Under the pieces are notes generated by a model. The model did not search any database, was not told the DNA's origin, and worked only from the letters and a program-made list of their open reading frames with translations. Shown here piece by piece: positions 1 to 9,287 of a DNA stretch of 64,000 nucleotides (positions within the stretch are counted from its first letter, which is position 1; each line of letters starts with the position of its first letter). This stretch comes from Amycolatopsis sp. 2-15 (GTDB taxonomy: Bacteria; Actinomycetota; Actinomycetes; Mycobacteriales; Pseudonocardiaceae). The position numbers and the translations under genes are program-made. Location: positions 5,674,001-5,738,000 of the forward strand of contig NZ_CP127294.1 in assembly GCF_030285625.1 (NCBI RefSeq), in the 5' to 3' direction.

Positions 1-273
1 AACGGCATCGGCGCGGCCTACAACGGTCCGAACTTCTCCGACGACTTCCACACCTACGCGGTGGACTGGTCCATGAACAAGATCGTGTGGTCGGTGGACG
101 GCAACGCCTACGAGACACGCACGCCGGCTGACCTCAACGGCAACAAGTGGGTCTACGACCACCCGTTTTTCCTCATCCTCAACCTCGCCGTGGGCGGCGA
201 CTGGCCGGGTGACCCGGACGGTGGCACGCAGTTCCCGCAGCAGCTCGTGGTCGACTACGTGCACGTGAGCTGA
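1..273 (+). CDS. Glycoside hydrolase family 16 (beta-glucanase-like), C-terminal part only
   Basis: The reading frame is open from the first base of the window and stops at 271-273, so only the last 90 residues are present. They carry the C-terminal strands of GH16 laminarinase/beta-1,3-glucanase-type enzymes: FHTYAVDW, then IVWSVDG, then PFFLILNLAVGGDWPG, and a final VVDYVHV strand. In this family these strands form the jelly-roll next to the substrate cleft. The catalytic ExDxxE motif would lie upstream of the window. The protein ends directly after the fold, so no C-terminal carbohydrate-binding module is attached. The family assignment is firm; substrate and secretion cannot be judged from the fragment. 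Confidence 0.85.
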   Translation, partial: NGIGAAYNGPNFSDDFHTYAVDWSMNKIVWSVDGNAYETRTPADLNGNKWVYDHPFFLILNLAVGGDWPGDPDGGTQFPQQLVVDYVHVS

Positions 274-347
274 GCGTCCACTTCGGACGTCTCACCCGGA
301 CGGGGCACGCCACCGGACGCCTCCGCGAATTCGGGCCGTGGCGGCGG

Positions 348-501
348 GCGGAGATCGGGCGGGCGCGGATCTCCGCGGCTTCGCCCGGCTCGACTTGCGG
401 CGAGCCGGGCGAAGCTCCGGAACCCGGCGCGTCCGCCGGTGATCAGACCTGGCCCGGGCCGGGGTTTTCCGTTGCGGCGGCAGGAAACCCCGGCCCGGGC
501 C
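348..501. terminator. Cluster of three hairpins between convergent genes
   Basis: Three inverted repeats follow one another. One has 9-bp arms at 348-356/368-376, and one has perfect 15-bp arms at 378-392/401-415. The third has arms of about 17 bp at 451-467/485-501, ending in TTTTCC on one side and GGAAA on the other. They lie between the convergent GH16 gene and the downstream regulator, as expected for a bidirectional terminator region. Confidence 0.6.
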
Positions 502-535
502 GGAACCAGGCCTGCGGTGGCCGTCTGCAGTGGAC

Positions 536-1546
536 CTACAGCCAGCCCCGGGCTTTCGCGTTCATGCCGGCCTGGAAGCGGGTCGTGGCGTTGAGCTCGG
601 TCATCAGCCGCTGCACGCGCCGCTGCGTGGTGCGGGGACTCCAGCCGAGGGCGCGGCCGATGCCGGCGTCGGTCTGACCGGCGGCGAGGAGGGTGAGCAG
701 CGTCGTCGTCTCGGGATCGCGGTCCGGCGCCGGGTCGGTGAGGGCCTCGGCGATGGGCACGGCGCGGTCCCACTCCGCTTCGAACAGCGTGACGAGCGCG
801 TCGAGCAGGGCCGAGGCGTGGATGATGTAGGCCGCGTCCACGACGTGCGGTGAGGAACTGATCGGGATCACCGCGACCTCCTCGTCGGCCATCACCATCT
901 TGATCGGCAGCTGCGGGCGCACGCGCGAGCGTTCGCCGTGGGTGCCGCTCACGAGGATGTCGTTGCGCAGCCGGCCGGCGACGGCGATCGCCTCCCGGTC
1001 GTAGATCACGCGGTAGGTGATGCCGGCCTTGAGCCGCCGGCGTTCCGGGTCGAGGTTCTCCCCAGGCACGCTGACGTACGGCGGCCGGTCGAACCCGCGG
1101 ATCTGCGTGCGGGCCTCGTCCTGCAGCCGCCGCACGCGGACGTCGATGTTCTCCGAGCCGGTCACGACCTCGACGAGCTCGGCGGGGTGGGTGAATCGGC
1201 TGGCTTCGCGGTGCACCGCCATCAGGTCCTCGATCGCCGCGCGGGCGCTGCGCAGCTCGGCCGCGCGTTCGGCCGCGAGCGCACCCAGTGCGATGTCGGG
1301 GGCCGCGGCGAGGTAGCGCGCGGGCCGCCCGGGCACCCGGCTCGCCATGCCGCTCGCGGTGAGCCGGGAAAGCGCCCGCGCCACCTGCTGGGCGGAAAGT
1401 CCGCATTGTTCCACCAGGTCCACAGCTCGCGTGCGCGGATGGCCGAGCAGCGCCGTGTAGACGCGCGCGTCGGTGGCCGGGACGCCGAGTGCGTCGAGGT
1501 CCCGCAGCTGCTGGCGGGAACCCGCCACCTGGCGACTATTGGTCAT
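536..1546 (-). CDS. TrmB-like / LuxR-type helix-turn-helix regulator
   Basis: A 336-residue protein starting at the ATG at 1546 (MTNSRQ). Residues of about 15-95 form a TrmB/MarR-like winged helix (LGVPATDARVYTALLG, then a recognition helix in LSAQQVARALSRL) followed by a helical linker. The middle looks like a ligand or effector domain. The last 65 residues hold a LuxR-type helix-turn-helix (TDAGIGRALGWSPRTTQRRV). This two-HTH architecture is common in actinomycete regulators sitting beside secreted hydrolases. The gene diverges from the large serine peptidase with 123 bp between the starts, so local regulation of that peptidase is a reasonable inference. The effector is unknown. Confidence 0.8.
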   Translation of the reverse strand: MTNSRQVAGSRQQLRDLDALGVPATDARVYTALLGHPRTRAVDLVEQCGLSAQQVARALSRLTASGMASRVPGRPARYLAAAPDIALGALAAERAAELRSARAAIEDLMAVHREASRFTHPAELVEVVTGSENIDVRVRRLQDEARTQIRGFDRPPYVSVPGENLDPERRRLKAGITYRVIYDREAIAVAGRLRNDILVSGTHGERSRVRPQLPIKMVMADEEVAVIPISSSPHVVDAAYIIHASALLDALVTLFEAEWDRAVPIAEALTDPAPDRDPETTTLLTLLAAGQTDAGIGRALGWSPRTTQRRVQRLMTELNATTRFQAGMNAKARGWL

Positions 1547-1669
1547 GGTGGCTATCTTGCGCCACCTCGGCCACGGCTGGGAAATTGATCCGATCACTGG
1601 CCGACCGCACAGTGTTCTCCACCCTCTACCCCTGTGAACTCCCCGTCCCCCGACCCGAAAGGGAGCCAG

Positions 1670-4600
1670 GTGCCCCGCGCCCGAACGATCCCGTTTCGCC
1701 GTGTCCTGACCGCTGTCACCGCAGCCGTGACCCTCGCCGGTCTCGCCGTCGGACCGGCCACCGCCGCACCCGAGCCCGATCAGCCACCACCGTCGAGACA
1801 CGTCGCGATGCCCGACGGCGGCGCCATCACCGTCGACCCCGACGGCACCGCGACCCGCACCGACGCCCACGGCAAGCCGCTCGGCAAGACCGTGCTCGCG
1901 CTGCCACAGGGGACTTCTCCTCTCGGCTCGCTGGCACCGACCGACGACGCCGTGCGCGCCGCCTTCACCCGGAGCGCCACGCCCGAGCAGCCGAGTGACG
2001 TCCTCGTGCAGCTCGCTGCCTCCACCGCCGTGACCGGCGCGCCGCTCGCGGCCGGTCGCCGCGCGGCCAAGACATCGGACAACGGCGTCAACGCCGCTCT
2101 GTCCGCGGTCGGCGCGACCTCCGTCGAACCGGTGTTCCCCGACGCCACCGACGTGCCCGCGCTGGCCAAGACCGTGCTGGTGCACCTGGCCGACAGCTTG
2201 CACACCGACGCCGCCGTGCAGAAGCTCGCCGCGACGCCCGGTGTGGTGAGCGCGCAGCCCGACCGCCGCGTTTCGGCGATGTCCACCGGTCCCGTGCCCG
2301 TGCCGCAGCCGGCGGTGAAAGCGGCGAAACTGCCGCAGGCGCACCAAAAGCCGGCGGCCGGCCTGCCCTCGAACTACGGCGTGACGTCGTCGGCGCAGAG
2401 CTACCTCAACGCGGGCGGCACCAACGCACTCGGCGCGTACAGCCTGCTGCACGGGAAGCTCCCGGGCAGCGGCGAGATCATCACCAACGTCTCGCTCGGC
2501 GACCTCACCGACCAGAGCATGGCCGACGCGGGCGACACCTACGTCCGCAACTACGGCCCGACCACCGTCGTGCAGGGCGGCCAGCGCTACCTCGACGTGC
2601 CGTCGATGCCGCTGATCCCCACCTACACCGCCGACTCCTCGGGTCGGCTCGACCCGCTCGGCTCCGTGGAGAACCAGGACCCCGCGCTCGGCGAGGTGCT
2701 GCTCGACTTCGGCGTGATGGCCCCGTTGCCGCACGACGCGCAGCGCGCCGGCGCCCGGGGCGACGGCTTCACGGACCTGCTCGGCATCGCGCCCGGCGCG
2801 CAGTACCGGCTCGTGGTGCCGCGGGAGCCGACGCTCGACCAGATCTCCGTGGCGCTGCTGGCCGCCGCGCGCCAGACGCCGCGCCCGGACGTGATCACCG
2901 CGAGCCTCGGCGTCGGCACCGACAGCGCGGGCTTCCCGGGCCGCTACCTCGAAGACGACCCGGTGGCGCAGGCCGTGATCTCGACGATCGTGAAGCAGTA
3001 CCACATCGTCGTCACCATCTCCTCCAACGACGGCACGCGCCGCTACACCCCGGCCGCGGTCGGCCCGGACGGCGGCAGCACGCCCACCGACGTGACGCGC
3101 GACGCCCGTGCCACCACGGACATCGCCGACGACCAGTTCTCCACCACGCCGACGAAGGTGCTCGACAGCGGCGCGATCGCCGTCGGCGGCACCACGCTCG
3201 ACGACACATTGGCCGTGCCCCAGCAGGCCGGCGGCGCGGCCGCGCACAACCCGACCTTCGCCACGACCCGCACCGACGGGGGCGGGAACTTCTCCTCGGG
3301 CTTCGGCACGCGCGTGGACGTTTCCGCGCCCAGCGATGGCATCCTCGTCGTGGAACACACGCAGCGCGGCGGCGCGCAGGACGTGACACCGGTGCTCAAC
3401 GGTGGCACGTCGGCGTCCGCGCCGATGACCGCGGCCGCGGCGGCGGTGGTGCTGCAGGCGGCGAAGCTGGCCGGCCGCTCGCTGAGCCCGGCCGACGTCC
3501 GCTCGGTGCTGCAGCACACGGCACGACCGGTCGCGTCGCCGCCGCAGATGGACCAGCCGGTGACGGTCGGTCCGCAGATCGACGTGACCGCGGCCGTGCA
3601 GTCGGTGCTCGGCGGCCGTCGGGGTGACCCGGCGATCGCGGGGGTTTCCGTGGCGCACCGGGTGACCGTGGGCGGGCTCGGCGGTTCCTTCACCGAGAAC
3701 GCCGACGGCGGCCGCATCGACCTCGACACCGGTGGCACGGGGGAGGGCCTTGTCGGCCCGGTCACCGTCGGCGCCGACGTGGTGGGCGCTCCGGCGAACG
3801 CGACCTACGCGGTGAAGATCCACGGGCACGAGTTCACCTCGAACGTGCCTGCCGTGCGGCTGAGCCCGAAGGAAATCCTGGCGGCGGCGGGACTTCCGGT
3901 GGTGTCCACAGAGGATCGTTCGGTGCCCGTCACCTTCGAGGTCCGCTCGGGCCACCGCGTGGTCGCGTCGGCACCTCAGACGCTCACCGTCGGCCCGACC
4001 GACGGCACCTACGCCGAGGCGCTCGCCCCGGTGGCGCCGGCGACCGTGGCCGTGGGCAAGGAAGTCCGGGTGCACTACGACCTCACCGGCGTGCGGAACC
4101 TGTCGAACCCGCAGGTGGTCGTGTCCACGCTGGGGCACTGGAACCCGGTCAGCGCGCCGCTGTTCGGCACGGGGTTCGTCGCGCCGATCACCGCGAGCAC
4201 CGGTGACGTGGTCGTGCCGGCTTCGGCCTTCGCCGGCGGTGCGGGCGTCTACGGCATCGGGTTCGTGCAGCGTTCGGTCACCGGCACCGCCGGCGACCCG
4301 ACGTACGGCGAGTTCACCGCGATCCGCGTCGGCGGCGCGGCGCAGCGGCCCGACGCGCCGATCCTCACGGCGGGTGGGACTTCCGGGCACTTCGCGGAGA
4401 TCACGCGGGCCGCGCCGGCGTTCTCGCTCGGCTACGACGTGCGCGGCGTACCGGGCGCGACGGGCGCCGCGGTGGAGGTGTCGGCTCCGGCGCCGACGTT
4501 GTACAACTCGCTCAACACCGTGACCAACGCCAACGGCGACCGGCGCGACCAGGGTGGCCCGAGCGCGGGGTCCGTGGCGTACCAACAGCTTCCGGCGCGC

Positions 4601-5809
4601 AACGGGGTCGCGAAGCTCGACGCGGTGAAGCTCGGGCTGGGTGGTTCGGTGGCCTACGACGTGCGCGTGCTCGCCACCGACCGGCACGGCAAGGTGCTCG
4701 GCCAGGCGTCGCCGACGTCGTTCCTCGCGGTCGACGACGGCTACGCGCCCGGCACCGCGGTGGTGACGAGTTTCGCGGCAGCTCAGGGTATGTCGTACAC
4801 GGCGCTGCGCACGCCCGGCGGTGGTGAGTCGGTGCAGGAGTACGACGCCGTGAAGGGCGCGTACGGGCGGGTACTCACGTCCGACGCGTCCGGCGACGGC
4901 GGCTACCAGGTGCTCGGCGCGGACGCTTCGGCGCACCGGCTGGCGTTGCTGCACTTCACGAACGCCGGGTGGACGCTGGAAACCTACGACACGACGTCGT
5001 TGCAGCGGGTGGCCTCCGTGACCGCGGACGGCTACTCCGTGCAGGGCGGCCGCGTGGACGCGACCCGGCACCGCGCGGCGATCCTGGCCAAGCGGACCGC
5101 GGACAACATCGACTTCGTCCTGCCGCTGACACTGGCCGACGGCGCCCTCGGCACGCCGCTGCTCGCTGACCCGCCGGGTGCGGTGGCGGGCGCGTTCAAG
5201 ATGATCGAGCTCGACCAGACCACCGGGCTCGTCTACCTCGCACGCACCGGCGGCGGCCCGATCTGCTTCGGCGGCGGCGCGGCCTCCATGGCCAGCGTCA
5301 ACCTCGACTCCGGCGCGACGACCTTGTCGGGCGCGGGCAGCATCTGCGCGAACGCGATGGCCTACGACGAGGGCGCGAACCGGCTGTACCAGCTCGTGTA
5401 CCGCTCGGTGAGCCTCAACATCGTCGGCACCACCTCGCTGGGCTCGATCGCCGGCGACACGCTGACCGCGGGGGAGTCGTACACCGTGCGCCAGCAGCAG
5501 GCGGCCTTCCTGGCGGTGGACGGGGTGCACCACCTCGGCCTGGTCGCCTTCCGCACGCCACCGGTGATCTCGCAGTTCGGCAAGGTGGGCGGTGTGATCA
5601 CCGACAACAACGCCACGAGCCAGCTCGCGGTGATCGACCTGGCGACCGGCAAGCAGCTGTCGGTGGTCTCCGGGCTGAACTTCGTGTCGAGTCCCTTCGG
5701 CGGCGAGTACAACTCGCTGACAGAGCGCTCGGTGCAACTCGACCCCGCGACGCGCACGGGCTGGGTGCCTTCGTATGACGGGAGGCAGTTGCAGCAGTTC
5801 CGGTACTGA
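1670..5809 (+). CDS. Very large secreted serine peptidase, S8/S53 superfamily
   Basis: A 1379-residue protein. The GTG at 1670 is preferred over an in-frame GTG at 1634 because AAAGGGAG lies 6 bp before it and a Sec signal peptide (FRRVLTAVTAAVTLAGLAVG..ATAA) follows. A propeptide-like region covers about residues 36-220. The catalytic region shows GTSASAP with Ser581, AVGGTTL and ISSNDG (Asn453/Asp454). The classical subtilisin HGTH motif is absent. Instead EVLLD (Glu342, Asp346) has the Glu-xxx-Asp spacing of sedolisins. The C-terminal 750 residues are beta-rich, with Ig-like repeats and a possible propeller. It is divergent from the regulator upstream. Extracellular proteolysis is likely; substrate and exact clan membership are uncertain. 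Confidence 0.8.
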   Translation: MPRARTIPFRRVLTAVTAAVTLAGLAVGPATAAPEPDQPPPSRHVAMPDGGAITVDPDGTATRTDAHGKPLGKTVLALPQGTSPLGSLAPTDDAVRAAFTRSATPEQPSDVLVQLAASTAVTGAPLAAGRRAAKTSDNGVNAALSAVGATSVEPVFPDATDVPALAKTVLVHLADSLHTDAAVQKLAATPGVVSAQPDRRVSAMSTGPVPVPQPAVKAAKLPQAHQKPAAGLPSNYGVTSSAQSYLNAGGTNALGAYSLLHGKLPGSGEIITNVSLGDLTDQSMADAGDTYVRNYGPTTVVQGGQRYLDVPSMPLIPTYTADSSGRLDPLGSVENQDPALGEVLLDFGVMAPLPHDAQRAGARGDGFTDLLGIAPGAQYRLVVPREPTLDQISVALLAAARQTPRPDVITASLGVGTDSAGFPGRYLEDDPVAQAVISTIVKQYHIVVTISSNDGTRRYTPAAVGPDGGSTPTDVTRDARATTDIADDQFSTTPTKVLDSGAIAVGGTTLDDTLAVPQQAGGAAAHNPTFATTRTDGGGNFSSGFGTRVDVSAPSDGILVVEHTQRGGAQDVTPVLNGGTSASAPMTAAAAAVVLQAAKLAGRSLSPADVRSVLQHTARPVASPPQMDQPVTVGPQIDVTAAVQSVLGGRRGDPAIAGVSVAHRVTVGGLGGSFTENADGGRIDLDTGGTGEGLVGPVTVGADVVGAPANATYAVKIHGHEFTSNVPAVRLSPKEILAAAGLPVVSTEDRSVPVTFEVRSGHRVVASAPQTLTVGPTDGTYAEALAPVAPATVAVGKEVRVHYDLTGVRNLSNPQVVVSTLGHWNPVSAPLFGTGFVAPITASTGDVVVPASAFAGGAGVYGIGFVQRSVTGTAGDPTYGEFTAIRVGGAAQRPDAPILTAGGTSGHFAEITRAAPAFSLGYDVRGVPGATGAAVEVSAPAPTLYNSLNTVTNANGDRRDQGGPSAGSVAYQQLPARNGVAKLDAVKLGLGGSVAYDVRVLATDRHGKVLGQASPTSFLAVDDGYAPGTAVVTSFAAAQGMSYTALRTPGGGESVQEYDAVKGAYGRVLTSDASGDGGYQVLGADASAHRLALLHFTNAGWTLETYDTTSLQRVASVTADGYSVQGGRVDATRHRAAILAKRTADNIDFVLPLTLADGALGTPLLADPPGAVAGAFKMIELDQTTGLVYLARTGGGPICFGGGAASMASVNLDSGATTLSGAGSICANAMAYDEGANRLYQLVYRSVSLNIVGTTSLGSIAGDTLTAGESYTVRQQQAAFLAVDGVHHLGLVAFRTPPVISQFGKVGGVITDNNATSQLAVIDLATGKQLSVVSGLNFVSSPFGGEYNSLTERSVQLDPATRTGWVPSYDGRQLQQFRY

Positions 5810-5824
5810 GATTCGGTGTTTGCG

Positions 5825-5855
5825 GCGGGGCCGGTCCGAGGTGGACCGGCCCCGC
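5825..5855 (+). terminator. Hairpin terminator after the serine peptidase
   Basis: Perfect 13-bp arms (5825-5837 and 5843-5855) around a GAGGT loop, starting 15 bp after the stop codon. There is no U-tract, as is usual for high-GC actinomycete terminators. Confidence 0.7.
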
Positions 5856-5861
5856 TGTGGT

Positions 5862-6236
5862 GTGGGTGGGCAGGACGGGCAGCCTTGGGGCGGCGGTTCG
5901 GCGGCTCGCCGGGGTTCGGTGCGGGCGGGCAGGAAGCGCGCCCTCCCGCGACGGCGGTTCGCTGTGGTCCGGAGCGGCCGGTCCTGACACGCGGCTTCGG
6001 GATCGGCGGTTGGCTGTGGGGCGGAGCAGGCGGAAAGGCGGTTTCGCGCTCCGCGGCTCGCCATCGCCGGTGCGGGTAGGCAACAAGCGCGACGTCGGGG
6101 CCGGCCGTTCGCCGCGGGTCGGCCCGCGTGGGGCGGGTGGTGTCACCGTTCGGCGGCTTGCCGGGGTCCGATGTGGCCGGTGTGAGTGGGCAGGAAACGT
6201 GCCTTCGCAGGCCGGCCGTTCGCCGTGGTCCGGCGG
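5862..6236. repeat. Degenerate GC-rich repeats filling an intergenic gap
   Basis: The 446-bp gap between the peptidase and the next SDR holds no convincing gene. It is made of imperfect copies of two motifs. One resembles GGGCGGGCAGGAAGCG and occurs near 5862, 5921, 6072 and 6182. The other resembles GCGGTTCGCTGTGGTCCGG and occurs near 5893, 5954, 6006, 6039, 6104, 6147 and 6215. Spacing is irregular (about 33-70 bp). All six frames are largely open because of the composition, but no frame has a plausible protein. Confidence 0.5.
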
Positions 6237-6255
6237 CGCGGGTTAGATCGGGATC

Positions 6256-7110
6256 ATGAACGGAGCTTTGGCGGGCAAGATCGCGGTCGTCACGGGTGCG
6301 ACGCGGGGCGTGGGCAAGGGCATCGCCCTCGAGCTGGGGACGGCGGGGGCGACGGTGTACGTCACGGGCCGCACCGCCGAGCCCGGGCCGTTGCCCGGCA
6401 CGCTCGCCGAGACGGCCGCCGAGGTGACCGCGCTCGGCGGCACGGGCATCGCCGTGCGGTGCGACCACCACGACGACGCCCAGGTGGAGGCGGTCTTCGC
6501 GCGCGTCGCCGAGGAAGCGGGCCGGCTCGACGTGCTGGTCAACAACGTGTTCTCCGCGCCCGACCTGGCGGCCTGGCTGAACCGGCCGTTCTGGGACCTG
6601 CCGCTGACCGCGTGGGACGAGGTCCTCGGCATCGGCGCGCGCTCGCACTACGTGGCGAGCGTCTTCGCCGCCCCGCTCCTCTTCGCCGCGGGCGGTGGCC
6701 TGATCGCGAACATCTCGTCGTCCGGCGCGGCGGCCTACCAGCAGAACACCGTCTACGGCGTCGGCAAGGCCGCGGTCGACAAGATGACCGCCGACATGGC
6801 GCTGGAACTGCGCGACCGCGGCGTCGCGGCCGTCTCGATCTGGCCGGGCCTCGTGCGCACCGAGCTGCTCGCCTTCGCCGGCCGCCCCACACCCGACGGC
6901 CGCACCGTCCTGGACATCCCGGGCGCCGGCGAGTTCGACCTCGCCGCGGCGGAGTCCCCGCGCTTCGTCGGCCGCGGCGTCGCGGCCCTCGCGGCGGACC
7001 CCGCCGTGCTCACCCGCTCGGGCCGCGTCCACACCACCACGGACCTCGCCACGCACTACGCCTTCACCGACCTCGACGGCACGCTGCCGGGCGAGGTCGC
7101 CGCGTCCTGA
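6256..7110 (+). CDS. SDR family oxidoreductase (DHRS1-like)
   Basis: A 284-residue short-chain dehydrogenase. The N-terminal Rossmann motif is TGATRGVGKG (about residues 13-22). LVNNV replaces the usual NNAG, ISSSGA carries the catalytic Ser region and YGVGK supplies Tyr/Lys. The NNV motif and the roughly 280-residue length match DHRS1-like SDRs. NAD(P)H-dependent reduction or oxidation of an unknown carbonyl or alcohol substrate is expected in the cytoplasm. It is flanked by the repeat-rich gap upstream and a small opposite-strand gene downstream, so it appears to be a single-gene unit. Confidence 0.88.
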   Translation: MNGALAGKIAVVTGATRGVGKGIALELGTAGATVYVTGRTAEPGPLPGTLAETAAEVTALGGTGIAVRCDHHDDAQVEAVFARVAEEAGRLDVLVNNVFSAPDLAAWLNRPFWDLPLTAWDEVLGIGARSHYVASVFAAPLLFAAGGGLIANISSSGAAAYQQNTVYGVGKAAVDKMTADMALELRDRGVAAVSIWPGLVRTELLAFAGRPTPDGRTVLDIPGAGEFDLAAAESPRFVGRGVAALAADPAVLTRSGRVHTTTDLATHYAFTDLDGTLPGEVAAS

Positions 7111-7199
7111 ACCGCGGGATCCGGTTGCTGTGGTGCGGTTTCGCGCGGTCTGGAGCCAAGCGATGCCGTGCGCTCCACGACAGGCAATTAAGGACAGTC

Positions 7200-7499
7200 T
7201 CACTGATCCCAGGGATGCAGGGCGCTCCAGGTGCCTCCGGCCGCTGCGAAGACCAGCGCCGAGCCGTCGAAGACTTCCTCGGCGCTCTCCGGGTGCAGGT
7301 TCCCGAAGCGTTCGGCGCACAAGTCGACCTGCAGCAGGCCGTCGAAGCGGGTGAACTGCGGGGGATCGTAGAGCACCCACGATCCCCCGATGTTCTCGTC
7401 GATGCGGAACCGTCGCACGCCGAGCAGGTCCAGGGATACCGGTTCCCCGCGGAGTTCTTCCCAGCGGCGACCCTCGCTCAGGACTCTGGCGTCGATCAC
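7200..7499 (-). CDS. Hypothetical protein, 99 residues
   Basis: An unrecognised small protein starting at a GTG at 7499. It has no signal peptide or membrane segment. The sequence is acidic with aromatic residues (GGSWVLYDPPQFTRFDGLLQVDL, split here by eye into two strands) and ends WSALHPWDQ. This is a natural amino-acid mix rather than an arginine/alanine-rich shadow frame, which is why it is listed. No ribosome-binding site is obvious, and a longer or different start cannot be excluded. It stands alone between an SDR and a lipoprotein gene. Confidence 0.5.
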   Translation of the reverse strand: MIDARVLSEGRRWEELRGEPVSLDLLGVRRFRIDENIGGSWVLYDPPQFTRFDGLLQVDLCAERFGNLHPESAEEVFDGSALVFAAAGGTWSALHPWDQ

Positions 7500-7799
7500 G
7501 AGCCGGACGACCCGCAGCCCACGACAAGCGCCGGCGTCCCGTCATCGACAGGGCGGATATTGCCTGATGCGCGGGTCTGATGGAGCGGTGGACCAGTATT
7601 CTGTTGCGCCAGCCGGCCGGGTTGGGCCAAGCGTCGGGATTGCAGCAGGCGACCGGGTAGGCGAAGCCGGAGCGCCGCCGCATCCGGGTCAGGCGAGAAC
7701 TGGCGGGCGCGTGCCGTCAACGGCGACGCGTTTGAATTGGCGGCCAGGCCGTCCATCGTCCGCTCGGACATCAGGGCGTGCTCGGACACCGCGACCAAG
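7500..7799. other. Intergenic stretch without recognisable gene
   Basis: About 300 bp between the small hypothetical gene and the terminator of the lipoprotein gene. Open frames exist on both strands but have no good start, ribosome-binding site or familiar protein content. It may hold the promoter of the 99-residue protein; nothing specific stands out. Confidence 0.4.
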
Positions 7800-7833
7800 G
7801 AAGGGCGCCCCGGCGGTTGCCGAGGCGCCCTTC
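7800..7833 (-). terminator. Terminator of the LppX-like lipoprotein gene
   Basis: A perfect 10-bp stem (7800-7809 with 7824-7833) and a 14-base loop, located 17 bp beyond the stop codon on the minus strand. Confidence 0.65.
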
Positions 7834-7849
7834 GCCGCGATGGAAGCGA

Positions 7850-8731
7850 TCAGCCGCCCATCTTCTTCACGATCTCGCTCATGTCCGCGATCTGGTCGGC
7901 CGGGGGAGCGGTGATGGTGACGGGGGCGCCCCAGTCGCTGTATTTGAGCGTGGTCTTGCCCAGGCCGGCGCCGCCGGCGCCCTCGGCCTGTGTCAGCGCG
8001 GTCTCGTCCATCGTGATCTGCCGCGGGAGCTGGTTCTTGTCCACCCAGAGTTCGGTCGGGAGCGTGATGTGCTTGCCCTTGACCTGCTGTTCGAGCTTGT
8101 CCTTGGCCGCTGCCGGCATGAACGAGGTGAACTTGTCCAGCATCTTGTCGAGATCGAGCTCCACCTTGTAGTGGTTCACTTTCTCGCCGTCCAGGGTGGT
8201 CTGGTCGGAGCTGACGATCCGGCCGGCTTCAGCGATCCGGTCGAGCAGCTCGGTCGGGTCGCTCGCCTCGGAGGTCGAACCCATGCTGCCCGACATCGCC
8301 TGCGACAGCGGGTCGTCGGCACCCGGCGTGATCTTGAGCCATGGCTTGTCGGTGCCCATCTGGCTCGCCTCGCCTGGCGGAATCTTCACGTACAGGGTCT
8401 TGTCGACGATCCGCAGCTCGGCCTGCTGGCCTTCGACAGTCTCGGTCAGCGAAAGCTCGATGTTGCCCGGCTGGAACAAGTAGTCGCCTTGGGCCGTGAC
8501 CGTCTTGCCGGCCGCGTTCGCCACCAGCGAGACTTTCGCCGACTTCGACTTCTGCGTGCCCTGCTTCGAGGCGGCCGACAATTCCAGCACATTCTGGAAC
8601 GGCGCGGCGAGCCCGAGCTCCGGTTTGTCACCGGCGCCCGATGTCGTCCCGTTCTGGCCCTTGGCACCACAGCCCGTCAGCACGAGCGCCAGCGCGGCGC
8701 CCGCGGCGACGACGAAAGTGGTTCTGCGCAT
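7850..8731 (-). CDS. LppX/LprAFG-family lipoprotein
   Basis: A 293-residue lipoprotein starting at the ATG at 8731, with AGGGAG 6 bases upstream. The signal sequence ends in the lipobox LVLTGC, giving a lipid-anchored Cys19. The mature part has the alternating beta-strand pattern of the LolA/LppX-LprAFG fold (GDYLFQPGNIELSLTET, LRIVDKTLYVKIP, KINHYKVELDLDKML-like strands, then LWVDKNQLPRQITMDET). In mycobacteria such proteins carry lipids across the cell envelope; the cargo here is unknown. It is monocistronic with its own terminator. Confidence 0.85.
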   Translation of the reverse strand: MRRTTFVVAAGAALALVLTGCGAKGQNGTTSGAGDKPELGLAAPFQNVLELSAASKQGTQKSKSAKVSLVANAAGKTVTAQGDYLFQPGNIELSLTETVEGQQAELRIVDKTLYVKIPPGEASQMGTDKPWLKITPGADDPLSQAMSGSMGSTSEASDPTELLDRIAEAGRIVSSDQTTLDGEKVNHYKVELDLDKMLDKFTSFMPAAAKDKLEQQVKGKHITLPTELWVDKNQLPRQITMDETALTQAEGAGGAGLGKTTLKYSDWGAPVTITAPPADQIADMSEIVKKMGG

Positions 8732-9287
8732 GCAATCTCCCTGGGAGGTCATTGGTTCACCCGCATATCGCCGTGGTGGCCCGGCGGTTACGCCGTTTCG
8801 GTCACGATTCGGGGACGCCGTTCGGCCGAAGCTGCGTTCCTGTGCTGCTGTGGTGGTTTGGTCCGGGACGGGCCATTGGGTGCACGTTGACGTTTTCCGG
8901 ATGATTTGGGTCCAGCCATCACGGCCGGCCTTCTTTCGTGACTCTGCATGGCGGCAGCAGGCATAGCCTCCATATGGGCAGCAATCGCGCAATACGGATC
9001 CTGATTTCCTGCCGTTGTCGACGGGAAGTGGCTGCCGCGGCCACGGACGGCGAAGCCTGACTTCGCGTTACCGAATCCACCGCCGCGGGAACCTTTCCGG
9101 TGGCGGCGACCGTTTTGTTACCCGCCGATCCGAGAGCCGACCTCCAACGGGCGCCGACCCACGGCCGAAAACCCGGGCGATATGCCCCTCAGTTTTACCG
9201 ATATGACCGAAAAATCCCCGACATACGGCGATACATCTCCGCAAGTTCACCGCACGGGCCGAGGCGAACACCACTCTCGACAACTGC
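8732..9287. other. Long intergenic region between divergent genes
   Basis: About 625 bp separate the lipoprotein gene from the DoxX-like gene. The part around 8880-9250 is noticeably less GC-rich than its surroundings. Short open frames (for example on the minus strand near 9068-9307) are arginine-rich and lack a ribosome-binding site, so they are not called. The region should contain the promoters of both flanking genes, and its end carries an iron-box-like palindrome listed separately. Confidence 0.45.

Noticed and set aside
536..6064. A single 1842-codon open frame on the minus strand covering the peptidase gene
   Set aside because: It is an arginine/histidine-rich shadow of the plus-strand peptidase caused by high GC. 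Only its last 336 codons (536-1546) are a real gene with a proper start.
7496..7798. 100-codon minus-strand frame directly upstream of the 99-residue hypothetical gene
   Set aside because: Low-complexity Arg/Leu/Gln content, no start signal, and it would begin right at the lipoprotein terminator.
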